Assembly: GCA_016195085.1 (NCBI GenBank)
Contig: JACQAG010000046.1
Span: forward strand, 1 to 49,455
DNA: 49,455 bases
Direction of reading: 5' to 3'
Origin: Pseudomonadota bacterium
GTDB lineage: Bacteria; Pseudomonadota; Alphaproteobacteria; SHVZ01
In this document: piece after piece, positions 17,499 to 24,336 of the stretch
Layout of the letters: each line of letters opens with the position of its first letter
Numbering within the stretch: the stretch's first letter is position 1
The notes under the pieces: generated by a model
Told to the model about the DNA's origin: nothing
The model's database searches: none
The model's input: only the letters and a program-made list of their open reading frames with translations
Position numbers and translations under genes: made by a program

Positions 17499-17853
17499 CG
17501 GTGCTCTCCTTTTTCAACTCTTCAAGGTGCACGTCGTACAGCTTGTCGGCGATCGGCACGTATCGTTCGTAGAACCGATCATCGCCGGTCTTGTCCCCGC
17601 CAATCAGCAATATGGCAGCCCGCTCTGGATTGAATGCGTAGAAGATGCGGAGCGGTTTACCGCCGCTCTGCACGCGAAGCTCGCGCATGTGCCCGTGCTT
17701 GGACCCTTCGACGCCGCTCGAATAGGGAAACGGCAACAATGGTCCGCGCCGTTCCAGTTCCCCGACATGATTCGAAATGGCTGCTTGCTCGTCCTCGGTC
17801 AGGGTCGCCCACCACTCCCCGAATTCGTCGGTGTACTCGACGACCCATGCCAT
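17488..17853 (-). CDS. higB: RelE/HigB-type (Gp49-like) toxin
   Basis: This 121-residue protein has the fold and motifs of the RelE/ParE superfamily, phage-derived Gp49-like branch. It begins with VVEYTDEFGEWWATLTEDEQ and continues with helix LERRGPLLPFPYSSGVEGSK and the late strand KPLRIFYAFNPERAAILLIG that precedes GGDKTGDDRFYERYV. An mRNA-cleaving activity is likely by family. Upstream on its strand is a 279-bp gap without other genes. Confidence 0.87.
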   Translation of the reverse strand: MAWVVEYTDEFGEWWATLTEDEQAAISNHVGELERRGPLLPFPYSSGVEGSKHGHMRELRVQSGGKPLRIFYAFNPERAAILLIGGDKTGDDRFYERYVPIADKLYDVHLEELKKESTDER

Positions 17854-18132
17854 GCAGGGAATAATATAACACCGAAGGAATGTTTTTCAAGGGCGATCAA
17901 TGGGCGCCTGCGCGCCGCGCCGTAAGGATGCGGCAAGCTTGCGCAGGCGTTAGTTCATCCAGTTCGCCAATCAGGATGAACGTCGGCGCCCCTTATGATT
18001 CCGTCTCGGCCGCTGCTGGAAGGAGAGAAGGCACGACCGCTTGCACCAATTGTTCGGCCCCCTGCTCGATATAACCGCATCGCCTCCAGAATATTTTTGC
18101 GGCGCGCGCAAAGGTCGGGCACATGAGACGCC

Positions 18133-18981
18133 TCAGGTCTTCCGCAAAGCACCGTCCTCCATGTATTCGACAAATCCGATCTTCTGGCTTTCTAGCACCT
18201 GCACGTCCTCCATCGAGAGGGCGTTACCCGGTGCCACCACAAACAGTCGAGTTTTCTCATTGAGGTGCGCCCGGTAGAAATTCATCTGCCGGATCAGCTC
18301 TCCCAGGCTCGCCACCTTGGACTTCACCTCGAACGCCACGGGCACACTCTCTCCGGTCCACACCGTCCACTTATGCGACTTGATCTGCATGATCGAGCCG
18401 CAAGCAATCAGCCAGCCGTTCTCAAGCACCTCAGATCCAGGCAGCGGTGGCAAGGGATTGTTCGGCGTTTCACCGAACACCTTCCAGGCACCTTCCTCCC
18501 AGCAAAGGGCAGTTACTCGGGACGAGGTCGTCCTGATGATCCTCTTTGCGTCGTCATCGTCCCGCCATTTCCTCCATGCGTCCGGGGTCTCGAAGCTCGC
18601 TTCGAGGCTCAGCGTCGCCGGCTTGAGGTAGAGCATGAGATCCACAGCCCCGATCATTGATCCGCTGGGCCGCTTGATGAGGTACTCCCATTCTGGCGCG
18701 GTCACCGTCGGTGGAGGCCGTTCAGGAGGTGGCGCCGCAGTGCGGCTTGCGACATGCTTCGCCGCGTCGATGGTAGGCCCGGACTTGTCGAAGATCCATC
18801 CCAAGCTGATCTCGTGATGCCAGCTCCGAAAGGTGGGGCTGTACTTGCAGATGCGGGGAACGAAGTCCTCTTCTGCGCGAATGCGCCGATCGAGCCACTT
18901 CATAATTCGATCGTGCGTAGATTCCTTCAGATCGGGGTCGTTGAAGAGACGACCTTGATAGGTCTGGTTGATCTTTCCCAT
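18133..18981 (-). CDS. PD-(D/E)XK-like nuclease candidate
   Basis: This is a 282-residue protein of unrecognised family. The late core reads like a restriction-endonuclease fold: IGAVDLMLYL (Asp114), then after a long insert VPVAFEVKSK (Glu218-x-Lys220) and a helix with Gln232 in GELIRQMNFYR. The Asp...Glu-x-Lys...Gln arrangement is typical of PD-(D/E)XK nucleases. The N-terminal 100 residues are charged with a Pro-rich linker. The start at 18981 lies 26 bp beyond the stop of the HEPN-like gene, so the two are probably cotranscribed. Nuclease activity is inference. Confidence 0.65.
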   Translation of the reverse strand: MGKINQTYQGRLFNDPDLKESTHDRIMKWLDRRIRAEEDFVPRICKYSPTFRSWHHEISLGWIFDKSGPTIDAAKHVASRTAAPPPERPPPTVTAPEWEYLIKRPSGSMIGAVDLMLYLKPATLSLEASFETPDAWRKWRDDDDAKRIIRTTSSRVTALCWEEGAWKVFGETPNNPLPPLPGSEVLENGWLIACGSIMQIKSHKWTVWTGESVPVAFEVKSKVASLGELIRQMNFYRAHLNEKTRLFVVAPGNALSMEDVQVLESQKIGFVEYMEDGALRKT

Positions 18982-19006
18982 TCGCGCTTCCTCGTCTATG
19001 GCAGGC

Positions 19007-19906
19007 TCACGGGTGGAGATCCAGTCCATGCATTTGTCGAGTTGTCACCCGGGTGCGCGTGTACCTGCACCCGATTCCCAGGAGGTGCACGATGCAGCGG
19101 GAGACGAGCGCCTGCAGTTGGAGCAGGACGCCGCTCTTGTCGACAGCGTAGCCGAGAGGCTCATCGGCGAAGAGCGCCTCGTGCGCGAGTGGATTGCGTA
19201 ACCGGGAAAGCCGCGAGCTTGCGGATGCGCCAGGAATCTGCCGGGCCCAGATGGGTGTGGGGATGCCTAGCGTCCGGCAAAGTCTTCGGGCCCTCTCCCA
19301 GTGGGGGTCATCGCGGCGCCCGGGCAAGAGACCGGTCAACCTGGCCACGCGATAGCAGGCGTCGAGCGCCGAGTAGGTAAACGTCAGCTCCTCGTATTGG
19401 TGCTGGTACGCGTGGGCCAACTGGAGGGCGTTTATGGCACTGCGCATTAACAAGCGTTGTTCGAGCGTAGATGACAGCCAAGTTCCGTCCGCCACATCGA
19501 GACAGCGCGCAATCTCGCTGGGCGCGACGACCAAGTCGATGAGCTTGCCACGACTGACAGGCGTTCGCAGCAGGTATCCATAGCCTTCCGGGCGGGCGCA
19601 TATGCCTACCAGGAAGCCAATGACGCAGATCAGGAAATCCATGCGTTGCACGGATGAGGTGCGTCGATGACTCAGTATGTGGGTGGTTGGTAGTTCAAAC
19701 CGCAGCGATGGACATGGCAGATCGGTCCTGGTGCCGTCGGAGCCTTGCCGAGATTGGAGCGGGGGATAGAACCAGCCATCGTGGACCCATTGGCTGGAGA
19801 GAACATGATCGACGGTTGCCTGGAAATTGGGGCGTAGTCCGACGTCGATGAATCTGGATTCAAAATGGATGGGATCGGGCAGGAAGCCGAAGGCTCTGGC
19901 CATCAT
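19007..19906 (-). CDS. HEPN-like domain protein
   Basis: This is a 299-residue protein of unrecognised family. The second half is helical. It has a long helix pair around residues 155-192 (AINALQLAHAYQHQYEEL, then SALDACYRVARL) and the motif RNPLAHE with Arg237 and His242. That Arg-x4-His spacing with a polar residue after Arg is the RNase motif of HEPN domains, and the following helix is amphipathic, as expected. The first 100 residues contain a hydrophobic stretch FLICVIGFLVGI. A HEPN toxin or effector role is inferred from the motif only. The start is uncertain because no strong ribosome-binding site is seen. Confidence 0.6.
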   Translation of the reverse strand: MMARAFGFLPDPIHFESRFIDVGLRPNFQATVDHVLSSQWVHDGWFYPPLQSRQGSDGTRTDLPCPSLRFELPTTHILSHRRTSSVQRMDFLICVIGFLVGICARPEGYGYLLRTPVSRGKLIDLVVAPSEIARCLDVADGTWLSSTLEQRLLMRSAINALQLAHAYQHQYEELTFTYSALDACYRVARLTGLLPGRRDDPHWERARRLCRTLGIPTPIWARQIPGASASSRLSRLRNPLAHEALFADEPLGYAVDKSGVLLQLQALVSRCIVHLLGIGCRYTRTRVTTRQMHGLDLHP

Positions 19907-19978
19907 GCTGTCATTTCAATCCTTCAAGCTCACACACGGAGGCCGCCATTGTTAGGCGCATTTCAGCCCCCTACCGCT

Positions 19979-20242
19979 CTACATGTCCGATTCAAAATCT
20001 GCTTTCTTGAGCCATATGACATCCCCGTCGAGCTCGTTACTCGCAAGCTTTCGCTCCGCAAGGGCCTGTATCCGACCCAAACCAGCGCGCGGGTCTCCGC
20101 CGAAATTGTCTTGGATTGCTTCCAGGGAGACAAACACCTTTTGAGGTGTTCCATCCGGCTTTCTCGCTTGGTAGCTATAACCTATCGCGTCCAGCAGAGG
20201 CGCGTATTGGCCAGTAAATTTCAATATTTCTGGTCTCCGCAT
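19979..20242 (-). CDS. Small protein resembling DUF1488
   Basis: This is an 87-residue protein. The stretch VFVSLEAIQDNFG followed by LGRIQALAERKLASNE resembles DUF1488 proteins, which have a short beta part, a S-x-EAL-D-F motif and a helical end. The match is from memory and partial. There is no clear ribosome-binding site before the ATG. It lies between the HEPN-like and DUF6650-like genes in the island with short gaps on both sides. Confidence 0.45.
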   Translation of the reverse strand: MRRPEILKFTGQYAPLLDAIGYSYQARKPDGTPQKVFVSLEAIQDNFGGDPRAGLGRIQALAERKLASNELDGDVIWLKKADFESDM

Positions 20243-20294
20243 TGGATGAATTGCGAATGGTCGGATGGACTCGCTCTAATCCCTGAATCGTCAT

Positions 20295-20810
20295 TCACGG
20301 TGACGAGTCGCCGTCCGGCAGAACCGCGGCTAGGTCCCCTTCGACGTCGATGTCGTAGTGCGCAGCAAGCAACGCCACCTGCTGGCCTACTACCGCTCGG
20401 AACCCGCCAAGGGCCATGAAAAATCCTCCGGAATGATCCGGCCCGTACCGTCGAGTACCCAGACTGTGGAACTGCACATTTACATCGTCATGGTACCGCC
20501 TGGCTGCCCCGCGAATTAGGCGGAGAGGGACCACAGCGAAAGCGTTCTCGCTTAGCTCACTCAGCGTCTTGGTGCACATCTCACGGATTTGATGGACTGA
20601 GTGTTCGACTTCGCTCTCCACCTCAAGGCTTTCGGGGTTGTAGAGCACGCGTCGATCCTCAAGGAACAGAATGAACCGCCGGATAACGTCCCGCTCAGAC
20701 GGACCTGCTTCCGCCCACTGCAAACCCCCGAACGGCGTACTGATGCCGGTGATCCGCCTCGCGGCGCTTGCGGTCACCTTGGCAGCTCGCCGCATTCGAC
20801 CGCGCCTCAT
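20295..20810 (-). CDS. DUF6650-like protein
   Basis: This is a 171-residue protein. Its N-terminal basic segment is followed by ITGISTPFGGLQW and an IRRFILFLEDRRVLYNPES block, which are the hallmarks of the DUF6650 family as I recall it. A helix with SVHQIREMCTKTLSEL follows, and a C-terminal part ends in a short acidic tail. GGAGGG lies 5 nt upstream of the ATG, the best ribosome-binding site in the island. The family has no known function. It lies 28 bp downstream of the cyclase-like gene. Confidence 0.65.
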   Translation of the reverse strand: MRRGRMRRAAKVTASAARRITGISTPFGGLQWAEAGPSERDVIRRFILFLEDRRVLYNPESLEVESEVEHSVHQIREMCTKTLSELSENAFAVVPLRLIRGAARRYHDDVNVQFHSLGTRRYGPDHSGGFFMALGGFRAVVGQQVALLAAHYDIDVEGDLAAVLPDGDSSP

Positions 20811-20837
20811 GGCGCCCTCCCGTATCCGAAGGCCTTC

Positions 20838-21578
20838 CTATTTTAGGGCGATCGGCGCAACGCCTACACCATGCTGCACAATCGCGCGATCAAAAGCCCT
20901 GGCAAGCCATTCCCATTTTTTACGAGGGCCTTCAGCAGGCAGGTCATTCACCCGCCTGACAATCCATGCTCGGTACTGCCGGAACGCATCCTCGATCCGT
21001 CCGTGCACCTCTGTCCCTATGATGTATTCCGGGAACAGAGTGTCGGCGATGAGTGCGTCACCGTCCATTCTGCACATTGGCGAATTCGCAAGTGTCGACG
21101 CCTGCCAATGCTGCCGTGCTGCTTCGGTAAGCATGATGCGCGGACCACCAGATTTCTTCTCCGCCTCAACGGCACAGATATATCCGGTCCCGAAGACATT
21201 GCCGTCATCGTGCCAGACTGGCCCTACCGCGATACCTCCGCGCAACAGGTAACCCATCTCCAGAAGCTTGTGCGCGATCTGTATGCTCTTTGCGACCACA
21301 ATCCCGAGTCCGTCAAAATGCCCGTGCTGGAGAGGCACAGACAGAATGATGCTATCGGAGACAAAAATATATCTGGGCTTCACTGGCTCCGGGACAGAGC
21401 CCGCCACGCGATCGTTGTCCCATCGTACATGGGCATCGATCGCCGTCCTCAATCCGAAGAGACTAAGTAACGTGGCTGGCTGCTGCTCGGCTTCGCGTAT
21501 CAGCTCTTTGAAACCGAGAATGTCCAGAAATGCAATAGCCCTCTGTTGAAATACCCACGTGGTCCGTGTTGCTTTCAT
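20838..21578 (-). CDS. Nucleotide-cyclase-like protein
   Basis: This 246-residue protein has the layout of a class III nucleotidyl cyclase homology domain, in divergent form. AIAFLDILGF carries Asp19 where cyclases have the first metal Asp. IFVSDSIILSV carries Asp75 at the second metal position. LLRGGIAVGP and NVFGTGYICAVEAEK (with Glu138) mimic the late cyclase motifs. It has no membrane helix or extra sensory domain. The ATG at 21578 is preceded by GGGGAA; a longer start at 21617 is possible. It is the first gene of the minus-strand island cluster. Cyclase activity and product are not established. Confidence 0.65.
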   Translation of the reverse strand: MKATRTTWVFQQRAIAFLDILGFKELIREAEQQPATLLSLFGLRTAIDAHVRWDNDRVAGSVPEPVKPRYIFVSDSIILSVPLQHGHFDGLGIVVAKSIQIAHKLLEMGYLLRGGIAVGPVWHDDGNVFGTGYICAVEAEKKSGGPRIMLTEAARQHWQASTLANSPMCRMDGDALIADTLFPEYIIGTEVHGRIEDAFRQYRAWIVRRVNDLPAEGPRKKWEWLARAFDRAIVQHGVGVAPIALK

Positions 21579-21860
21579 TGGCGTTCCCCAATGAGACGTT
21601 CCAGTCCCATAAGCCAAAGACCCCGCCCCATAAGTTCCTCAACCGCAAAGTGCATCTAATATTTATGGTTGTCCATGCCGTTTGTCGTGCAACGTTATTA
21701 AGCCATCGTTCGAAGGCGCCACAAAAGGGGCCGCCACCGGACTACGCCTTCGGATTTGGGAGAGAGCTATGAGCGAGTGGGGGGAGATCGCGGTTCACAT
21801 ACGCCCCGATGAGCGCGAAAATCCGGGGAATCCCGGTCGAGGCGATCAACAGGCGACGCG

Positions 21861-22148
21861 ATGCAATCGTTAAACACCAGAGAACGAAAAGCTGTGGGCT
21901 GGGTCGCAGTAGCGATTATGACGTTTCTCGGATTCGAGTGGTGGGCTGCCGATCAAAACAAGGAAAGGATTCGAGAGACGCTGCACCGCGTGTGTGAAGC
22001 CGCGCGCCGCCAGAACGAGACTTTGCTCGGGCACACCGGCAATCTCGCCGATTTTGACCTGAAATTGTCTGACGCGGGGAAAATCGCGCCCGTTCTGCAG
22101 CCAATTTTCTCCGAAGGATGCGGGAGTCCGATTCCCACGGAAGATTAA
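21861..22148 (+). CDS. Hypothetical small membrane protein
   Basis: I do not recognise this 95-residue protein. It has one N-terminal hydrophobic helix (AVGWVAVAIMTFLGFEWWAA) followed by a charged helical region, two Cys and a short acidic end. It is the only plus-strand gene in the island, divergent from the cyclase-like gene. The 283-bp gap upstream of it is AT-richer and presumably carries both promoters. Confidence 0.5.
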   Translation: MQSLNTRERKAVGWVAVAIMTFLGFEWWAADQNKERIRETLHRVCEAARRQNETLLGHTGNLADFDLKLSDAGKIAPVLQPIFSEGCGSPIPTED

Positions 22149-22195
22149 CCGGGTCTGTCACCCTGAGGAAGGGCGCAGATTCTACCGGCGCCTGC

Positions 22196-22231
22196 TAGCT
22201 ATGTGCTTGCTAGTAGCTATGTGCTTGCTAG
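22196..22231. repeat. 18-bp tandem duplication
   Basis: TAGCTATGTGCTTGCTAG occurs twice in direct, immediate succession (22196-22213 and 22214-22231). It lies between the small membrane protein and tRNA-Arg, near the inferred island boundary. Confidence 0.9.
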
Positions 22232-22277
22232 GCGTTAATGCGCCGCCCGCGGATATTTTATAATTTATCGAATTTAC

Positions 22278-22354
22278 TGGCGGACCCGACACGATTCGAA
22301 CGTGCGACCTTTGCCTTCGGAGGGCAACGCTCTATCCAGCTGAGCTACGGGTCC
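22278..22354 (-). tRNA. tRNA-Arg (anticodon CCG)
   Basis: The minus strand folds as a full cloverleaf. The 5' acceptor strand GGACCCG pairs with CGGGTCC, the D arm carries AGCTCAGCTGGATAGAGC, and the anticodon stem TTGCC/GGCAA encloses the loop CTCCGAA with CCG at positions 34-36. The T arm has GTTCGAATC, and CCA is encoded at the 3' end. It decodes CGG. Its 3' end faces the accessory island to the left. Confidence 0.95.
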
Positions 22355-22494
22355 AGCCGCGCCTCATAACTACTGCATAGGCCGGCGGCGCGCAACGCCG
22401 GGCCGGCTGGGGTCTCGGCTGAGCGGTGGGACAAGGGCGTTGCCACAAGTCATTGCGGCACCCCATACTGAGTGAGCAACTTGAGGCATACGCC

Positions 22495-22737
22495 GTGAAC
22501 AAGCTGCTTGAACGCATCACCATCGACCCGGAAGTGTGCGGCGGGAAGCCCTGCGTCAAAGGCACCCGCATCTGGGTATCGCTTATTCTCGACCTCCTGG
22601 CCGACGGCACGGTGGAAGCCGAACTTTTGGCGGAGTATCCGCAGCTCACCCATGACGACCTCTTGGCTGCGATCGCCTACGGTGCCGAGGCTTCGCGTGA
22701 GCGCGTCATTCCGGTGCCGCTCGGCCGGGTGGCGTGA
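22495..22737 (+). CDS. DUF433 antitoxin
   Basis: This 80-residue protein is a typical DUF433 member: ITIDPEVCGGKPCVKGTRIW, then ILDLLADGTVEAELLAEYPQ and the LTHDDLLAAIAYGAE helix. It starts at GTG, with GAGG about 9 nt upstream. Its stop overlaps the start of the DUF5615 gene by 4 bp. DUF433 proteins are commonly coupled to DUF5615 PIN-like toxins; the antitoxin assignment rests on this pairing. Confidence 0.88.
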   Translation: MNKLLERITIDPEVCGGKPCVKGTRIWVSLILDLLADGTVEAELLAEYPQLTHDDLLAAIAYGAEASRERVIPVPLGRVA

Positions 22738-23105
22738 AGCTCAAGCTCGATGAGAATATCGGCCGCCGTGGCTTGGAACTACTGATCACCGCCGGTCATG
22801 ATGTGGCGACCGTGCGGCATCAAGGCCTTCAGGGTGTCAGCGACAAGACATTATTCGAAGTTTGCGCAGGCGAGGGGCGGGCGCTGGTCACGCTGGACCA
22901 CGATTTTGGCCAGGTGCTGCGATTTCCGCCGGCGAAGAGCGCTGGCGTGGCGATCCTCGAGCTAGGTCCGCGCGTCACCACCGAGGCGCTTCTCGATCGG
23001 CTGCGCAGTTTGCTGGCGATCTTGGAGACCCGTCCGCTTGCTGGCGCTTTGTGGATCATCGAACCCGGCCGGATACGCATACATCTCGGCCACGACGAAG
23101 ACTGA
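22734..23105 (+). CDS. DUF5615 PIN-like toxin
   Basis: This 123-residue protein has the PIN-like DUF5615 fold. LKLDENIGRRG carries the first acidic residue, DVATVRHQGLQGVSD follows, and ALVTLDHDFGQVLRFPP carries the second acidic cluster. The start GTG overlaps the DUF433 stop by 4 bp. It is probably a ribonuclease toxin by family; activity is not shown here. Confidence 0.88.
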   Translation: MKLKLDENIGRRGLELLITAGHDVATVRHQGLQGVSDKTLFEVCAGEGRALVTLDHDFGQVLRFPPAKSAGVAILELGPRVTTEALLDRLRSLLAILETRPLAGALWIIEPGRIRIHLGHDED

Positions 23106-23178
23106 ATCCGTATCGAATGCGTCGCTGGTGCTGCATGTCAGGCCATGTACCCCGAAAGGCTTCAGCTCCTATTGCAGC

Positions 23179-24321
23179 TTAGCCCCGGCATAGGCCTGCC
23201 GCGCGCAACGCCGGGCCAGCGCCGGCCGCATGCGCATTGGCGATCTCCGTCGCCGACGGCAGCGGCGTTGCGTGATCGGCCATCCAGGCCAGCAAATCCT
23301 CGGCGACGCCGCGGCCGGCAAGGTCGCGGGTGATCATGTGATGGCCCTCGGGATAGAAGGCCACGCGCCAGTCGCCCGCGGGCGCATCCGGGAGAGTCCG
23401 GATCACGCTGCAGACGGCGCGCCTGGGGATGATCTGGTCGCGGCCGCCATAGATGATGAGCGCCGGGCCCTGGAGATGCGGGGCCGCCGCCTGCGCTTGC
23501 CCCATGAGCTCGACCAGGCCGTAGACGGCATCGGCGCGGGTCCTGCGGATGACCAAGGAATCGCCGGAGTAGCGCCGGAGCATGGTGATGTTGTCCGAGG
23601 GCTGAATGCCGAGCTCGGCATAGAGCAGGAACCAGGGAAGCGTGTTGGCCATGAGCCAGGCCGCCCCGATCGGCACCGCACCCAAGGCGGGCCCGCCCCA
23701 GACCGCAGGCGCGATCAGCACGATGCCGTCGGGCTTGGTCATGGCAGCGGCGTTCGGGGGGTCGATCGAGGCTTGAGCCAGGTCCGCCAGCACCACGGCT
23801 CCGCTCATGCTCTCGCCGATGAGAGTGAGCGGCAGCTCGGGATGGCGCTGGCGCACCAGGCGCAAGGCCGCGTTGAGGTCGGCGATCAGCGCCTCGCTGC
23901 CGGGCCACAGCCCGTGCCCCGGCGCCGCGCCGAAGCCTCGCTGGTCATAGGCATAGACGGTGACGCCGCGCTCGGACATCTCGCCCGCGAGCTCGGCGAA
24001 GGCGCGGCGATAATCGTTCATGCCATGCAGCGCCAGCGCCACCGCCCAGCTCTTGCCGGCCGGGCGCCAGACGTCCATGGGCAGCGCGAGGCCGTCCTCG
24101 GTGAGGAAATGGTCGCTCGCCAGTGCCGCCGCCGCAGCCCCCGGTCCCGGCTCCGTCCGCTGCGGCGCGCAAGCCGCGAGCGCGACGAGCGCTCCAGCTC
24201 CGAGAAGATTCACCACGGAGGCACGGAGTGCACGGAGAAGCGGAAGATATCGCGCGCGCAGCGCGCAAGTTTCCCTTCCTTTTTTGCTCTTCTCCGTGTT
24301 CTCCGTGCCTCCGTGGTGCAT
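23179..24321 (-). CDS. Lipoprotein alpha/beta hydrolase (lysophospholipase-like)
   Basis: This hydrolase of up to 380 residues has the monoglyceride-lipase/lysophospholipase layout. The nucleophile elbow is LIGESMSGAVV, the Asp lies in IIYGGRDQIIP and the His in YPEGHHMITRD. A lipobox-like LVALAACAP follows a hydrophobic stretch, so the mature protein is probably an outer- or inner-membrane lipoprotein. Its first 40 residues are encoded by a dispersed palindromic repeat (24209-24319); the native start seems to have been replaced by this repeat, and the true start is uncertain. If translation begins in the repeat, its basic residues serve as the n-region. Confidence 0.82.
   Translation of the reverse strand: MHHGGTENTEKSKKGRETCALRARYLPLLRALRASVVNLLGAGALVALAACAPQRTEPGPGAAAAALASDHFLTEDGLALPMDVWRPAGKSWAVALALHGMNDYRRAFAELAGEMSERGVTVYAYDQRGFGAAPGHGLWPGSEALIADLNAALRLVRQRHPELPLTLIGESMSGAVVLADLAQASIDPPNAAAMTKPDGIVLIAPAVWGGPALGAVPIGAAWLMANTLPWFLLYAELGIQPSDNITMLRRYSGDSLVIRRTRADAVYGLVELMGQAQAAAPHLQGPALIIYGGRDQIIPRRAVCSVIRTLPDAPAGDWRVAFYPEGHHMITRDLAGRGVAEDLLAWMADHATPLPSATEIANAHAAGAGPALRAAGLCRG
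24209..24319. repeat. Dispersed palindromic repeat, family D, copy 1
   Basis: About 111 bp with outer arms TTCACCACGGAGGCACGGAG and its near complement ending CTCCGTGCCTCCGTGGTG. A GC-alternating core (CGCGCGCGCAGCGCGC) is in the middle. A related unit is at 28903-29005. It overlaps the 5' end of the lipoprotein hydrolase gene. Confidence 0.85.
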
Positions 24322-24336
24322 CTCTTCTTCTTAAAC

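Noticed and set aside
17993-18124. 43-codon minus-strand frame between the toxin and the nuclease-like gene
   Set aside because: It has a segment AAKIFWRRCGYIEQGAEQ that vaguely resembles an acetyltransferase end, but it is too short and has no clear ribosome-binding site; at best a relic.
21770-21874. Short plus-strand frame (MSEWGEIAV...) with a good ribosome-binding site
   Set aside because: It has 34 codons, no recognisable motif and overlaps the start of the next small gene; not enough to call it.
17101-22277. Prophage or complete integrative element
   Set aside because: No integrase, capsid, terminase, portal or lysis gene is present, and no att-like duplication of the tRNA end is seen in the window.
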